From Pseudoscleropodium purum (lineage: Eukaryota; Streptophyta; Bryopsida; Hypnales; Brachytheciaceae), in assembly GCA_963969395.1 (NCBI GenBank), contig OZ017795.1, positions 18,352,001 through 18,416,000 on the forward strand: a stretch of 64,000 nucleotides of DNA, read 5' to 3'. The notes beneath the pieces were generated by a model that did not search any database, was not told the origin of the DNA, and saw only the letters and a list, made by a program, of their open reading frames with translations. This document shows, in pieces, positions 24,140-36,364 of this stretch; within the stretch, counting starts at the first letter, position 1, and each line of letters starts with the position of its first letter. Position numbers and translations under genes: made by a program.

Positions 24140-27000
24140 TAAAAAGAAGGTATTCACCTCAAAAACATAAATGAAAGCTTCCAACTCCATATAACAGAAC
24201 ATGAAAAAAAATGGATGTTGCAAATTACTATCATCTTATTACACATAAATCAATATTTTTCTCTTAAAATAATACATAAACTCTTGTCACACAATATATA
24301 TAAAATAAAATACATTACACTCCCTAATGGCACAAATCTCATGTCACTAGAAGACTTCAAAATATTCTATAAATTCCCAACCAAAATGGAAAAAAGCACT
24401 TTACACATAGCACACAAACATTTTTGCTTCCCATAATGCACCTTTGAATGTTCAAACCCTTACCATAGATATCCAGTACTACATATTCTCAAAACACTAT
24501 ATATTAGACAATCAAGATGTAATCCCAAGGACTTTAGAAAACCTCACACGCCTAGAACCACCACAAGTATTACAACAACAAAATCCACATGTATACATCC
24601 AAAATTACTCAACTACACTTCCTATACATACAATAATTAACCATAAAACAAAAGAAACAAAATACTGATACAAAATTTCAAAAATATATAATACATATCT
24701 ATGTCATTGGACACTACATGACAACACAATTTACACCAAATAGATACCACAAAGAGATCTTTTTCCTTTTAATCAACAAATGGTAATTGAACATAACATC
24801 AATTTATTAACACAATACTACACACAACAACAACACAAGCACTACAAGAACATCATCATGTTGAACTTTAACCAAGAACAATTAAAAGATATATGATTCA
24901 TTCCACCACCACCAATAATTCGACTTACATCTATCTCTACTATTGAATGCAATCCTTAAAGAGAAATCCTAACAAATAAACACACCATAATAACACAAAA
25001 TAAATAAACACACCTGTACCTAGACACTAGTGAATACTTCATAACTATTCCAACTATTAGATTAAAATAGCTATAAAAAAAATATTACATTGCTATAAAT
25101 AACATACATAGCTTACTACCACCTACACAATCATTTGAAACAAAAATTACATTAGAGGATTTTCTGTAGTTGAAGAAGGCTGCAAGTTCCCCTAGCTACC
25201 AGCATTAGGGGAACAACCTCGTAGTTGCTGCCTGACATGGCATGGTGACTGCCACAGCACTAAGTAAAAAAATTCAAAATTTTTTTTTTCAAGAAAAACA
25301 AAACTAACAGCGGGAACAAGGTTAGGGGAACAAGCTTGAAACGGCCCTCTCAACCTCCTAGATTTCCTTTAATGTATGGTTCCACCAAAGATACAAATAT
25401 AAAAAATCCACAAAAAAAAACATACAAAACATCCCAACATGTACACTCCCTCAAATTATTTTAGATTCTATAACAACAACTTTTAATATAAAACCAACCA
25501 CAGCCCAATAAATATACATATGCCACCATTACTACCATACACAACTAACCCCCAACTAAAATTCCCAATGCAATATAGCTACTATACCGATGGATCATTT
25601 ATACCACCTAAACAACATGCAAATGGCCATTGGGTAATCAAAAAAGCGAGATATGGTATATACAATCCCTCCAAAGAAGAAATCCAAATCTTTAAAAGAC
25701 TACTTGGGCTACAAACTTGCTTTATAGCCGAATTAATGGCCATACAAAAAACACTATGTATAATATTCACTACAAGATATCCACATGAACCATCACACAT
25801 ATTCACAAATTGTCTAAATTGTATATATGTACTTCATACACAACTAGAATACCCTACATTACCCCCCAACCATGAAGATAAAAACATAACAGAATCTATG
25901 GTAACAATGCTTTAGAGTGAAATACAAGTCACAACAATTTCCAAAATCAAAGCTCATTAATATTGTAGGTAATGAACATGCAGACAAACTTACTAATAAT
26001 TGTACAACAAAAGAATATAAATTTGCCTCAAAACCATATGAATTTGCTCTCACTACACCATTCTATTACCAAAAAGATGAACAACCTTCAAACATACATC
26101 AACAAATACAACCATAATAATAATTTAGAAATATTGGCATAAAGATTTCCTAACATTAGCAAATGAACACTCAATCCTGACATAGATAACATCCTCTCCA
26201 ATTAATTCTAGTCTAACCCCCAAATAATAGATTCACCAATAACAAGCTTGTTAAAATTTTGCATTGGCTAATACACAGGAAATACTAAAAAACAACTATT
26301 TTTTGGCATAGAAAAATTCTCATCAATCATATGTTCTATATGTAAATCACAAGATATAAACACATTGCTCCATGTCTTTCTAAAATGTAATCAACAACAT
26401 ATCGACACCCTTAGAGTCAAAATATATAATAAAGCAATATAAGAATTACAAAAGCTAATCATATCCAATAAAAAAACTAGATAATATACCCTAATGAATG
26501 CCGATACATTTAACAACAATCCATAAGAAAATATTGTACCTTCATGGCTCTTATCTTGCTTTTGTGAAAGACAAAGATGTCAGTATAACACTAGATTAAA
26601 ACCACACATTTTATGTGTCAACGGACTTTCCTACAAAAATAACCCACCAACTAATCCGGATAATAATCTCACTATACAATTTGTAGAATTCACATATACT
26701 ACTGATAGATTCTCACAGATAACAATAGACAACAAAATCCAAAAATACCAACCACTAATCAATAACATCATGGCCTAAAGATGGAATGTTGACCCACTTA
26801 TTGTCATTATAGCAAGAGCTCAAAGAACAACTCATGCTCCGTCAATGAAAATCCTTGAAACTAAACTCAAATTACCCAAAAACGCTCTAAAACACACTTT
26901 TAAAACAATTAATGCAATTGCCATACATTATGCTAGATCTATCATCCTACATAAAATAAAAATAAAAAACAACCAACCACTCCTAATAGAGTAATATATT
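24140..27000 (+). pseudogene. 3' part of the decayed LINE with RNase H domain
   Basis: Residues read in frame around 25520-25915 include YYTDGSF (first catalytic Asp), AELMAI (catalytic Glu) and FTNCLN where the second Asp would be expected (now Asn). At 25950-26000 it reads GNEHADKL, the usual C-terminal RNase H block. Upstream pieces (24215-24668) read as the linker following RT. Stops between blocks show it is dead. RNase H would remove RNA from the cDNA hybrid. Recognisable translation continues to near 26990 (LPKNALKHTFKTI), after which it fades. The RT-like half lies at 19.05-20.43 kb. Confidence 0.75.
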
Positions 27001-28007
27001 GTTTTAACATCAATTTCCACTCCACTTACAATGCATACCCTCCTACTTTCTAAACTTGGTTATTTTAAAAATAGTGACTTGAACTAAAGTTTTCATTCTC
27101 GAAAGGAAGAGTAGTTTTGCATTAAGAACCTTTGGTCCATTGGACATAGGTTCATTGTCATTATGAACAAACACTTTATTCATGCCGGCCTTATTTGAAG
27201 ACTGGAGTTTTTATCTATCTTTATCCATGGAATGCCCAGGGAGCCATTTCGTGGCTTTTGGATGATTTCAGGTGGTTATAAGAAGACCTCAACAATAGAT
27301 TTTTCATCCATTCTTTTTTTTAATGACCTTGTAAGTTGAGTTATAGAGAGTGTTCAATAGAGTTTTTGGTCTATTTGATGTTTATTTCTATATAATTGAG
27401 AAGTAATGAAAAAAAACGGATGGCAAAATTTGCCATTTCAGTGTATTTTGAGAAATTGAGTAAATCTGAAATTTCTCCTTGAAAATGATTTTTTTTGAGT
27501 TTGAGTCCAACTAATGAAATGAAGGTCTTCTACTCTAGTTTCTACTTCAATTCGAATTTTGGAAAAATTTGTAAAATTGAATATTTTATTGTAATTTGAA
27601 CTTCAACTATATTTTTAATGAGAATTAAATGAGAATTATATAATGACATGGAAACTGAATTTATACCATGATGTTTTTCACTATAATATGGTGAAATTTT
27701 CAGATTTTTTGAGATAATTTTTTATTTGATATGATTTTTTCTTCACTTTTTCTTCAAAAATTTGCATAAAAAGAAAAATTCTCAAAAAAATTTAAAATTT
27801 TCATGAAGTATAGAAAACATGTAGCTTCATCTCTAAAAAATAAAAATAAAAATTTTCATACACATCTACATACAAAGTGGCAACAAACTAAGTGAGGACA
27901 ATGCCGTGTGAAACCAGTGGCTATAGGCCCAGGCGTTTCAGGGTTATCTATATGTATGTGCACAAGACGCTGTAGTAGGGATTTAGGCTTCAGATTAGGG
28001 TTTGGGG
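27001..28007. other. Intergenic DNA and JmjC gene leader
   Basis: Probable LINE 3' remnants give way to AT-rich DNA. The last about 150 bp before the JmjC gene become GC-richer and carry attagggttt at 27994-28003, a telo-box motif immediately upstream of the ATG. No exon or RNA gene was recognised. Confidence 0.5.
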
Positions 28008-29552
28008 ATGCTTCAAGACCGCCTCTCCGATTGCAATTCCTCAATCAGCTGCGATGTTGTGAACAGATCGAACTTTCTGATGGCGAAGAACGATCTCGCC
28101 GTTCGACATTTCCCTGACCCGCCATCGCCCGCCGAGTTTGCAATTTTAGAGGACTCCGACGTGCCCGCAGTGTTTGCAGGATGCGTCAAAACCTGGCCTG
28201 CATTTCACCTCTGGAACCCTTCCACCGGCGGTTTGCAGCGTCTCAGGACCTTGGCAGGCTCTGCCGCGGTGCAAGTGATGGCCACAACCTCAGGCGCCAA
28301 TTTCTATGGCGACATTCGAGGTCACGACCGCGTGCCGCTCCCGTTCCATTCCTTCCTCGACCTCGCCGATGGTGGACGAGTCGAATGTTCTTCGAACGAC
28401 GAGGACTTTGCATTCTTGGAATCGCCCAACGTGCAGCTGTATTTGGCGCAGGCGGGGATTGAGGACAATGGAAGTTCTGCGCCGTTGTGTGGATTGAAAG
28501 AGGATCTTGCCATTCCGAATTTCTTGCGATCGCCTGTGTCGGCGATCAATCTCTGGATGAGTGTGAACGGCTCGAGGTCGAGCATACACTACGATCCGTT
28601 CCACAACCTTCTGTGCGTCGTGGCGGGTTGCAAAGAGGTGAAGCTGTGGCCTCCCTCCGCCGCGCCTAAACTTTACCCGCTCCCGATCTTTGGAGAAGCT
28701 TCCAACCATAGCGGAGTCGACTTCGCGAACCCTAATTTGACAAAGTATCCTCGGTTCCGTTATGCAATGGAGAGCTTTCAGAGCGTCACGCTTAGAGCTG
28801 GCGATTCTCTTTTTTTACCTGAGGGTTGGTATCATCAAGTGGACAGTGAGGCGGTCACCATCGCGGTCAATCTGTGGTGGCCGTCGAAATTTTCGTTGAA
28901 ACTCGGGACACACATGGATGCGTACCTGCTTCGTCGGTTGCTGGCCAATCTCCTCGATGCCGAGAAAGAAAAAATCGTGGAGGATTTTCGAAGTGTCTCT
29001 GGGGATGTGAACATGATTGAACAAAATTTGCAGCAGCCTGTGACGGATGCGTTTGTTGAAAAAACTCCTGCTCGAAAATATTGTACTGCCAATCTGACGA
29101 AAACTGAGATGCAAGCGTTGAGGACCCTAATTTTGTGTGTATCAGAGTTGATGATGAGCCCATCGAATGTGGGTGCTATCACGGGTGATGATTCGAACCA
29201 AGGCACTATAGCTCGAGTGTTTGCATTATTAAATCCGCCCTCGCTGCAGCGTACTTTGCTTGTAATGTCGATCGAGTATCCGAGGACTTTAGAAGCTTTA
29301 ATTTTGCATAAGCTCTCTCCAATTGCGTCCGAAATCTTGACACGAAAATTTGAGGAGATGGATGCAGCGTCGGAGCTGGAATGTCCCCAGGAGGAGTTTT
29401 ATGCTCAGATTTACAGCGTTTTTGACGAACCTCGGCTGGCTATGGCGTCGTTGGTAGATGGAAAGGAGGCTTTGGCAGCTATGGCTTTGGAGCGTGTACT
29501 CGATGGCAATTTGGGACTTTCTTCTGTCCAGGTTCACGCAGGGTCACTTTGA
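28008..29552 (+). CDS. JmjC/cupin-8 oxygenase, JMJ31-like
   Basis: One uninterrupted frame of 514 codons starts at ATG 28008 (MLQDRLSDC). The N-terminal third fits the cupin-8 fold (VPAVFAGCVKTWPAF). The Fe(II) site is readable: H194-Y-D196 in SSIHYDPFHNLL and H276 in LPEGWYHQVD, with the conserved VNLWWPS strand after it. The C-terminal 200 residues are helical and lack a named domain. The family members are 2-oxoglutarate-dependent hydroxylases or demethylases. Length and layout resemble Arabidopsis JMJ31 (At5g19840) more than the shorter JMJD7/JMJ32 type. The substrate is unknown. The gene is intronless, unlike its neighbours. A second start at MAKN (residue 26) is possible. Confidence 0.85.
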   Translation: MLQDRLSDCNSSISCDVVNRSNFLMAKNDLAVRHFPDPPSPAEFAILEDSDVPAVFAGCVKTWPAFHLWNPSTGGLQRLRTLAGSAAVQVMATTSGANFYGDIRGHDRVPLPFHSFLDLADGGRVECSSNDEDFAFLESPNVQLYLAQAGIEDNGSSAPLCGLKEDLAIPNFLRSPVSAINLWMSVNGSRSSIHYDPFHNLLCVVAGCKEVKLWPPSAAPKLYPLPIFGEASNHSGVDFANPNLTKYPRFRYAMESFQSVTLRAGDSLFLPEGWYHQVDSEAVTIAVNLWWPSKFSLKLGTHMDAYLLRRLLANLLDAEKEKIVEDFRSVSGDVNMIEQNLQQPVTDAFVEKTPARKYCTANLTKTEMQALRTLILCVSELMMSPSNVGAITGDDSNQGTIARVFALLNPPSLQRTLLVMSIEYPRTLEALILHKLSPIASEILTRKFEEMDAASELECPQEEFYAQIYSVFDEPRLAMASLVDGKEALAAMALERVLDGNLGLSSVQVHAGSL

Positions 29553-30480
29553 GGTGGTGTATTTCTGTGCCATAGACGAGTGGCTTCCACTTTGGCAGAA
29601 TTTTGCTCCGATGCAATGAATCAATGGATACAGGTGACTAGTCGCGCTCACCAAATTTAAACTATTCCAGAGGTTCACAACAAGCAAGCCGTTCAATTGA
29701 GGGTGAATAGAAAATTAGGGTCCGGCTTGATTGCTCGGAAAGTGGTCGACAAGATTAATTGGACTTCTGGAGGGTTCCCCTGCTGCCAGTTGGGAGTTAG
29801 CGCAACATGGATCGATTGGATTCATACGATAGACGCCGAAAGACCGACATCTGTCTTAGACAGTGGAGTATCAACTGCCACTTTCTCGTTGCAACGATCG
29901 GGGAGAGTCCATTGGCAGTATATCTCTACATCTTGGCTGGCGATGCCTAGGGCTAGTATCTGGCTGAGAACAAGTTGAACAAATAGCCGGCTTCAACCTG
30001 CCCTTCTCATATCTCTCACCAAGCTCTGGTACGACCGCCTGCCAATGAAATCACATGAGCATTTTGCTTTTGCATTTAAATTTGTTTGTTCAATTACATA
30101 TGTAGTTGAAATCAGTACTTTTCAATTTACTGCCAATTATATATGAGTTAACCTACTTTGTGAATGCTTCCACTCCTTGCTGAGGATCATCAGAATTGAG
30201 ACATTCAAGTTCAAGGATTCTAATTATCCTGGGAGGGCATTTCCTTATATCACGACTGTGCACATGTTATCAAGTTCATCAACGAGAGGCTAAACAGTTT
30301 AAATACTACAGTCTGCTGAATTCTTGAAATCACTGTGATGCTCATCTTCAGCTCCCGTTAAAACTTGAAAGTGCAGATGATCCTTGAAACCTAAAGATTA
30401 GAGCATAAAAGTAGCTGTTCTGACTTCTGAAAACTCTTCCAATGATTTCCGCTGACAGTGGCCACAAAGGTCTCGAAAAC
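29553..30480. other. Spacer between convergent genes
   Basis: This is the shared downstream region of the JmjC gene (+) and the pseudogene (-). A 93-codon open frame at 29697-29978 has no recognisable similarity and probably reflects the JmjC 3' UTR. Nothing else was seen. Confidence 0.5.
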
Positions 30481-32223
30481 TTAAACTAAAGGTGATCTTC
30501 CAGGCACAAGACCAGTCCCGGTATTGTCCCGGATGGTAGCGGAGCTGGAGGAGGCTTGGAAGGCCGTGCCAGGACCTGGCCCGATGACAATCCCATCAAA
30601 CCCGGGGGAGTTGATAGTGTTGCTTATCAGCATGGTGCTATCGCTTGTGGAGAAGCTTACTCCGTAGAACAAGGCATTTTTGATGGTGTTTTCAGAAACA
30701 CGAGCTTTGGCAACCGTTCCTACGTTTTGACCGTCGCCGCCATTGCCGATGTGAGCCGATGTGAAGAGCAGCTTGTTGTTGCAGATAGCCGTTTCCTCCG
30801 CTTCTCTCGATAATGTTTCCCGTCACGGTTGCCGACGTGAGGTTGCACCCATTCACGCCGAACTTGCCTACGCCCAAGCCGATGTACCTGGTGGAGTCGC
30901 TGATGTAATTATCCTGCTCAAGGTGTCCACTCCCACCATAGATCGCCACACCCTTCCCACCCCAGCTGGCCTTGGATGTGTTGATGAGGATTTTGATGTT
31001 TGTCATGAAGGCGTAATGCGTGTCTTCGTTGTGGTCGACGCAGTTGATGGCGATGGCGTCGTCTCCCGAGCCCCTGACGAAGTTGTTGCCGCGCTACAAG
31101 AGTATCCCCTGTGGGGCCATCCAGGGCGACATTGTTCAAGTTGATGCCGCCCCCCCATACGCTTGCAATCCGGCAATTCTGATTAGTCCCTCCATCTCCC
31201 GACGCCCAGAACCTGGACAAGGTGTGCTGCGTCCAGATTCCGTCCGCGAGCCAATTGTCATCTGTAGTGTCCATGGCACCGCCGGCACCGTCAACAGAAT
31301 CCCGGTCCTTTGCATCGAATCGAGAGCGAAGTTGCGCACCGTGCATGAGGTGAGTTGGAAGATTGCTTCCAAGGGGTTTCCATTGGGAAGCGGGACGTTG
31401 CGATAGATGGTGCTGTACCACATCCCCGCCCCTTCGATCGTGATGCTCAACGCCAAAATGCCGCTCAAAGTTTGCACGTAGAAAGTCCCCACGGGGATCC
31501 ATACGCTCTTCCCCTGCGTCTTCGCCGCGTTCACGCAACGCTGAATGGCAGTCGAGTTGTCGACGGTGGCATCGTTAGGTACTGCTCCGAAATTGGTGAT
31601 GGAAAGGGACTGTGCTCGTTGCTTCAAGGTCGATCACGTCACGTTGTTGTATTGGCATCGCTCTTCTACAACCGGATTGTTTGATCAGTAGTCACAGGGG
31701 CACCGGATATGAAGGCGTGCGCTTCATCGAAGAGAATCCAAGGGTTGCCGCCTGCTGGGTTTTGGTTTGGACTGCTGTAGTGATTATTGCCTCCTTCATA
31801 CCCCCAGCTCTGCTTCGAGCTCAGATTCACCGCCTGCCGAAACTCGCTGTTCACGAACAGATCCAAAGTGGCAGTCAAACCTCCGCCTGTGGGTGCGTCT
31901 AGAATTGATGCACGAACATTCACGAAAGTGATACCTTGCTGGCTGATCAAGGTGAATACCACGTACTGTCCCGTTGCAGTAAGTTGAACATACGCGTGAC
32001 CCGAGGCCTCGAGCTCAGGACTCGAACATTGCGTCTTAGACGATGAAGTGAGCGCGACAATGGTCGCTCCACCACCGATGGTTCCATCCTCGGCATCGAT
32101 GCTTGTGAACCTCACTAACGCTCCAACTGCCTCGACCGTGAGAATGTTGCTGTCAACGAACAGACAACTGAAAGCTAGTGCGTAGGTACTCCACCACTTG
32201 TAAACCTGCCATTGCAGCGACAT
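30481..32223 (-). pseudogene. Decayed GH87-like beta-helix glucanase with CBM35/CBM6-like domain
   Basis: Start ATG 32223, stop at 30481. The N-terminus has a secretion-signal-like hydrophobic stretch (YALAFSCLFV). A CBM-like beta-sandwich follows (DAEDGTIGGGAT, SSPELEASGHAYVQL), then a right-handed beta-helix (ITNFGAVPNDATVDNSTAI, GKSVWIPVGTFYVQTLSG, WASGDGG, GSGDDAIAIN, GGKGVAIYGGSGH). This order is that of alpha-1,3-glucanase/mycodextranase-type proteins (GH87) of bacteria and fungi. The coding frame is broken by a TAG at 31668-31666, and by frame changes near 31650-31630, near 31312, near 31095 and at a 10-bp duplication at 30745-30764. GC is much higher than in the flanks. A functional copy would act on alpha-1,3-glucan outside the cell. 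Horizontal origin is inferred, not shown. Confidence 0.8.
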
Positions 32224-35149
32224 AGTTACAATTCAATTACAAGCTTCCAGAAATCTGAACTTGCAACTTCATGTTCGGATTTGAAGCGGACGTCTGTTTT
32301 ATTGCTCTCCAAGTACTCTAGGTATTTTACACGGACAAGTGGAAGCAATGTCCGGGAAGAACCGGCAGTTAGTTCATTGGTAGCCGGTGCCTTTGGGAAA
32401 ATAACAAAACATTGGTAGGATTGGCAACCTATCGGTGTGCAAAAATAAATGGGGGCTATTTAGTTGTCACTTCCATGAAATTGTTGGATCTTAGCCACTT
32501 GCAATTTAGAATTCAAGGCTAATACCCAAGTTACTAGAAGTGGGTATCTTCTTGGACAAGGTGGACACTACTTTTTCTTAAACTAACTTTCAAGATGTAT
32601 ACAAAGATTGAGGCTTTGTCTAGTATTTGAATCTTTCTTATTGTAGAGGTGGCTTGGTGGTAGAGCAAGAGTATTACATAGTTTTTGGAGTAATTATGAA
32701 GAAGTTGTTAAGTTTTTTGTAGGAGCTAAATTTCTTGAAAATGAAGATTTTCACTAATTCTTTGTGGTATTACAAATTGATATTTATTTGTGCCTATCAC
32801 TTAGAACTGTGATAGTTATCTAGTTGTATTTAGGGTTGTTTGGCACCATTATTAGTTGTTTGCTTACCACACTACAATTAATGATGATGTTTGAGGGTTG
32901 ATATCAAAGTTGAATTTTGGCACCATGACAAATAACATCAATGATATGTGCAAAACTTGCATATCAATATTCAAGCTATGTTGAATCAAGTTATTGCATC
33001 AACGAAGAAATCTTGTTAATTGACATCAAGTTGCAAATACTTTGATCAATGAAGAGTTGATAAATTTGACACATGTGAAAACAATATATACTTAAATGAC
33101 AATCTCAATAGTTTTGAACCTAATTGCCATGAAAAATAGATTATTTCCAACTTACATGGAGGATGTATTGCAACCTTTATAAATTTGAAGTTGAAAGAAA
33201 TTGGTTGGTGAGAATTTGATACTAAAGGAAATTAATCGGAAGATTTTAATAAGGAGAAGATTCAACCGGTGCCTCCAAGAAAAAAAAATGGTCCCTTTAT
33301 AAAGAGGAGGAAAATTACCAAGGCAACTCAAAAAACTTCCCAAACGTTGAGGGGAAGAGCTCTAAGCAGTGCTTTTTTTGGAGGGGGGACCGAGGGGTGT
33401 GCAAAATAGTATGTGAAACTTCACATTGGCATCTTCATATTGCTTGATGCCAATAGCACGTGAGATTAATCCAATCATAACTTGCTCATTAGGGCCTAGA
33501 GAGTCAAGACTTTCCATTAAGGCGGGACATTAAATCTTGACCACAAAATGGGCATGGCAATTTGGATCTACACTAGGGAAAACACAAAAAAATTTATTTC
33601 ACACAAATTTTTTTTGCAAATTTTGAATTCATATTTGCAATCAAAGACTCCAAATTTGTTAAGAGAGGTGCAAAATCCCCCCTAAATGTGGCTCAAAATG
33701 TGGGGCTTTTTTTAAAATTTTAACCCCCAAAACCCCCCACATTACTAAAAATTTCAGCCCTTGGGTGGTTTGCGAGTTTTGAATCCCCTGAGTGCAATTA
33801 GAGAGGAATTGAAAGTTTATTTTTTATTATCTTTTAATGAAAGCAATTAATGTGGCACTACTTGTACTAGGTGAACACCACCTCATGTATTCATATTTTT
33901 TTCATATTTTAAAAAATATGTGTTTTTAATTTATTTTTCAATGCTTTTATTATAGTATATCCAAAAAACAAAACTTTAATGGCCTTCCCAAGGCTTAGAT
34001 TTTTCCTAATGAATGACCTTGTTGGACCCACTCCATAGGCAGGATGTAGTGTCTAGCTTCACCAAGTCCAATAAGGTGTACTTTTCATTCATCCAATTTC
34101 TTATACTTTGTTGGATGAAATACTATCCTATCAAGCTTGCCTATCAATCTTACATCACTACTCATGCAATCAATTCATATTCAAGGACACTAAAAAAAGA
34201 CCCCAGCTTTCCTATTCTTTCAACACAATTCAAGAATAAATTACTAATGCATAGACTAAACTATGCTTTATTAACTGTCTTTAAATGTGTTTTGACCTAC
34301 TTCAAGAATTTTCATAGAATTGAGTATAGTAATTATCTTTAACCTACCTTGATATTGTTGCCTCATGGAAATTTGGGTGCATTATGAAGATATTGATGAG
34401 AAATTATACATGAATGAGAAAGATATTTTGTTATATTTTAAGTGACATGTATTTCAAACTTAGTGCACTAACTCTATCCTATCATCTATTACAAAGGTCA
34501 CTAATGGACATCCTCCTCTCAATGCTCTCTCCAAATTGCTTAAGGTTGGATGTGTTGGTGCACTTAACACACCATGTGGCATTATTCATCAAGTTTATAG
34601 AAACCATGGGCTCTCTAGAATGGGTGATGAAACACCCTTGAAACTTATTTATAGTTTATCTTTGCTACTTTTACATATTTCCCTTAGGTTTAGGAAGTCA
34701 TGTATCAATTATTTTACAAAACCCTTATCAAGGGAAACTTTTTATTTTGAGGGATAGTGATGGCATCCACTTTTGGAGTTAGTGTGGTAAATTTCAACAT
34801 GTTTTGGGCATGTTTACTTATTCTAAGATGGTTGCAAGACTATCATGCATTGTACTTCCTAATTGGTTGACATATAGATAATATTATAAATGCCCAATTG
34901 AATTTCAGCATCCTTCTTGCTATCATGACTCCCTTCATTATATTAACCCATTGAGGGTGTTGAAGACATTTTCCCCCCTTATATAGAAAGCGTTTTCTAG
35001 GATACAACGATTATTTGAAGGTGCAAAAAACTTTAGTTGAACTAAATTTTTTTGAAGACTTAAAATGAGCTCTCGGAAGTGTTTCATACAATTAATTTGT
35101 GATTATTTTTCTTGTTGGAGTGCAATTTTAGAAAAATGTTGTGTACATA

Positions 35150-35314
35150 CAATAGAAAAAAATGTGTGTTTACTTCATCAAAATCTACGTGACGTGTTTA
35201 TTGAGGCAAATGCAAAATCTACATTTTTCTACGTTTTTCTACATAGATTTTGTGTTTGCCTTAACAAATACCTCATGTAGATTTTGTTGAAGCAAATACA
35301 AATTTCTTCTAGTG
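35150..35314. mobile_element. 165-bp CACTA-type miniature element, TSD ATA
   Basis: The right end reads TTTCTTCTAGTG, the inverse of CACTAGAAGAAA. The left end is the same motif decayed to CAATAGAAAAAA. Arms of about 75 bp are complementary ('caaaatctacgtga' with its inverse on the other side). ATA flanks both sides (35147-35149 and 35315-35317). It is the same terminal family as 3533-3752 and 44991-45788. Confidence 0.8.
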
Positions 35315-36304
35315 ATAGAACATACAAAAATGGTGCAATTCCATTTATATTATCACTTTGCCAAGGTACATTCCGTGAAAGGAAAGACCAAGTCATTGCT
35401 AATTTTTCCATTGTATAAATAGGTTAGTCATGAGGATGACTATGCATTTTGTTTTATAAGAAAAATTGTATGAAAATTTAGCAAAATGTTTATATGACTT
35501 TGTTAGCATATACTTAGTCCATATGAGGAGAATGGTATATGCATACAAGTGTGTATTGATCATGATGAGGATACTTAATGACCTCATGTCACTTGAATGT
35601 AACTAACATACTTCAAGTTTGACATGATTTTCCTTCGACCTTCATTGCTTCAAGGACACTTGTTTTTAGTAGGATGTGAGACAATGAATGAATTAGGAAG
35701 TGAGATTGGTTTAGACGTGAGAAATTGTAGAATGGTTATAATCTACAACAATAATTCTGTGAAAATACTTGGTTGAATGAACCAATGGAGTGTCAACCAT
35801 TGTCCACATGCTTTCACAATGGGTTTTGTATAACATATATACCTTTGTTTTACCTTCACTACTCTATATTGGTCCCATACTGGTATATATTGTAATTACT
35901 TAAAGGTGAAAAATAACTCCAACTAGAGATGCAAGAAATATTTTCAAGGAAGGATTAGAGTTCCCTTTCACTAAACCAAATGTGCATAATTGTATTCAAC
36001 AAAAACTTACAATATTGTAAAACTTTAAACTTGAATTTAAAGGTTTAGGCTCTTCTGATCATTAACCTTTTTAGAAGACAATATAGTACTTTGTCTAATA
36101 TGTTCATGCTTATTTAGGAAGTCTCTTCAAATATTAACCAATGTAGTGAAGGTGTTTGATATATAGTTCTTGACTTCTTGTTCTCCTCAAAAGAAATGCT
36201 TTAAATTACAACATTATTATAATATAGAAGCCCTTGCATTAATTAGGCATGCATGTCCATTGATAACCTATATTTAGCCCAATTGTATCCCAATTTAGCC
36301 CAAT

Positions 36305-36314
36305 ATTATATATA

Positions 36315-36348
<34 letters not shown>

Positions 36349-36364
36349 AATGTATGTATGTATG
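36305..36364. repeat. TA then TATG microsatellite
   Basis: About nine TA units run into about ten TATG units, one of them altered to aatg. A simple polymorphic-type repeat. Confidence 0.95.

Noticed and set aside
32640..32700. tRNA-like A-box (tggcttggtggtagagc)
   Set aside because: No B-box or acceptor-stem pairing within tRNA length, so not called as a tRNA or SINE.
34013..34342. 109-codon open frame
   Set aside because: AT-rich composition, no domain, no splice context; probably chance.
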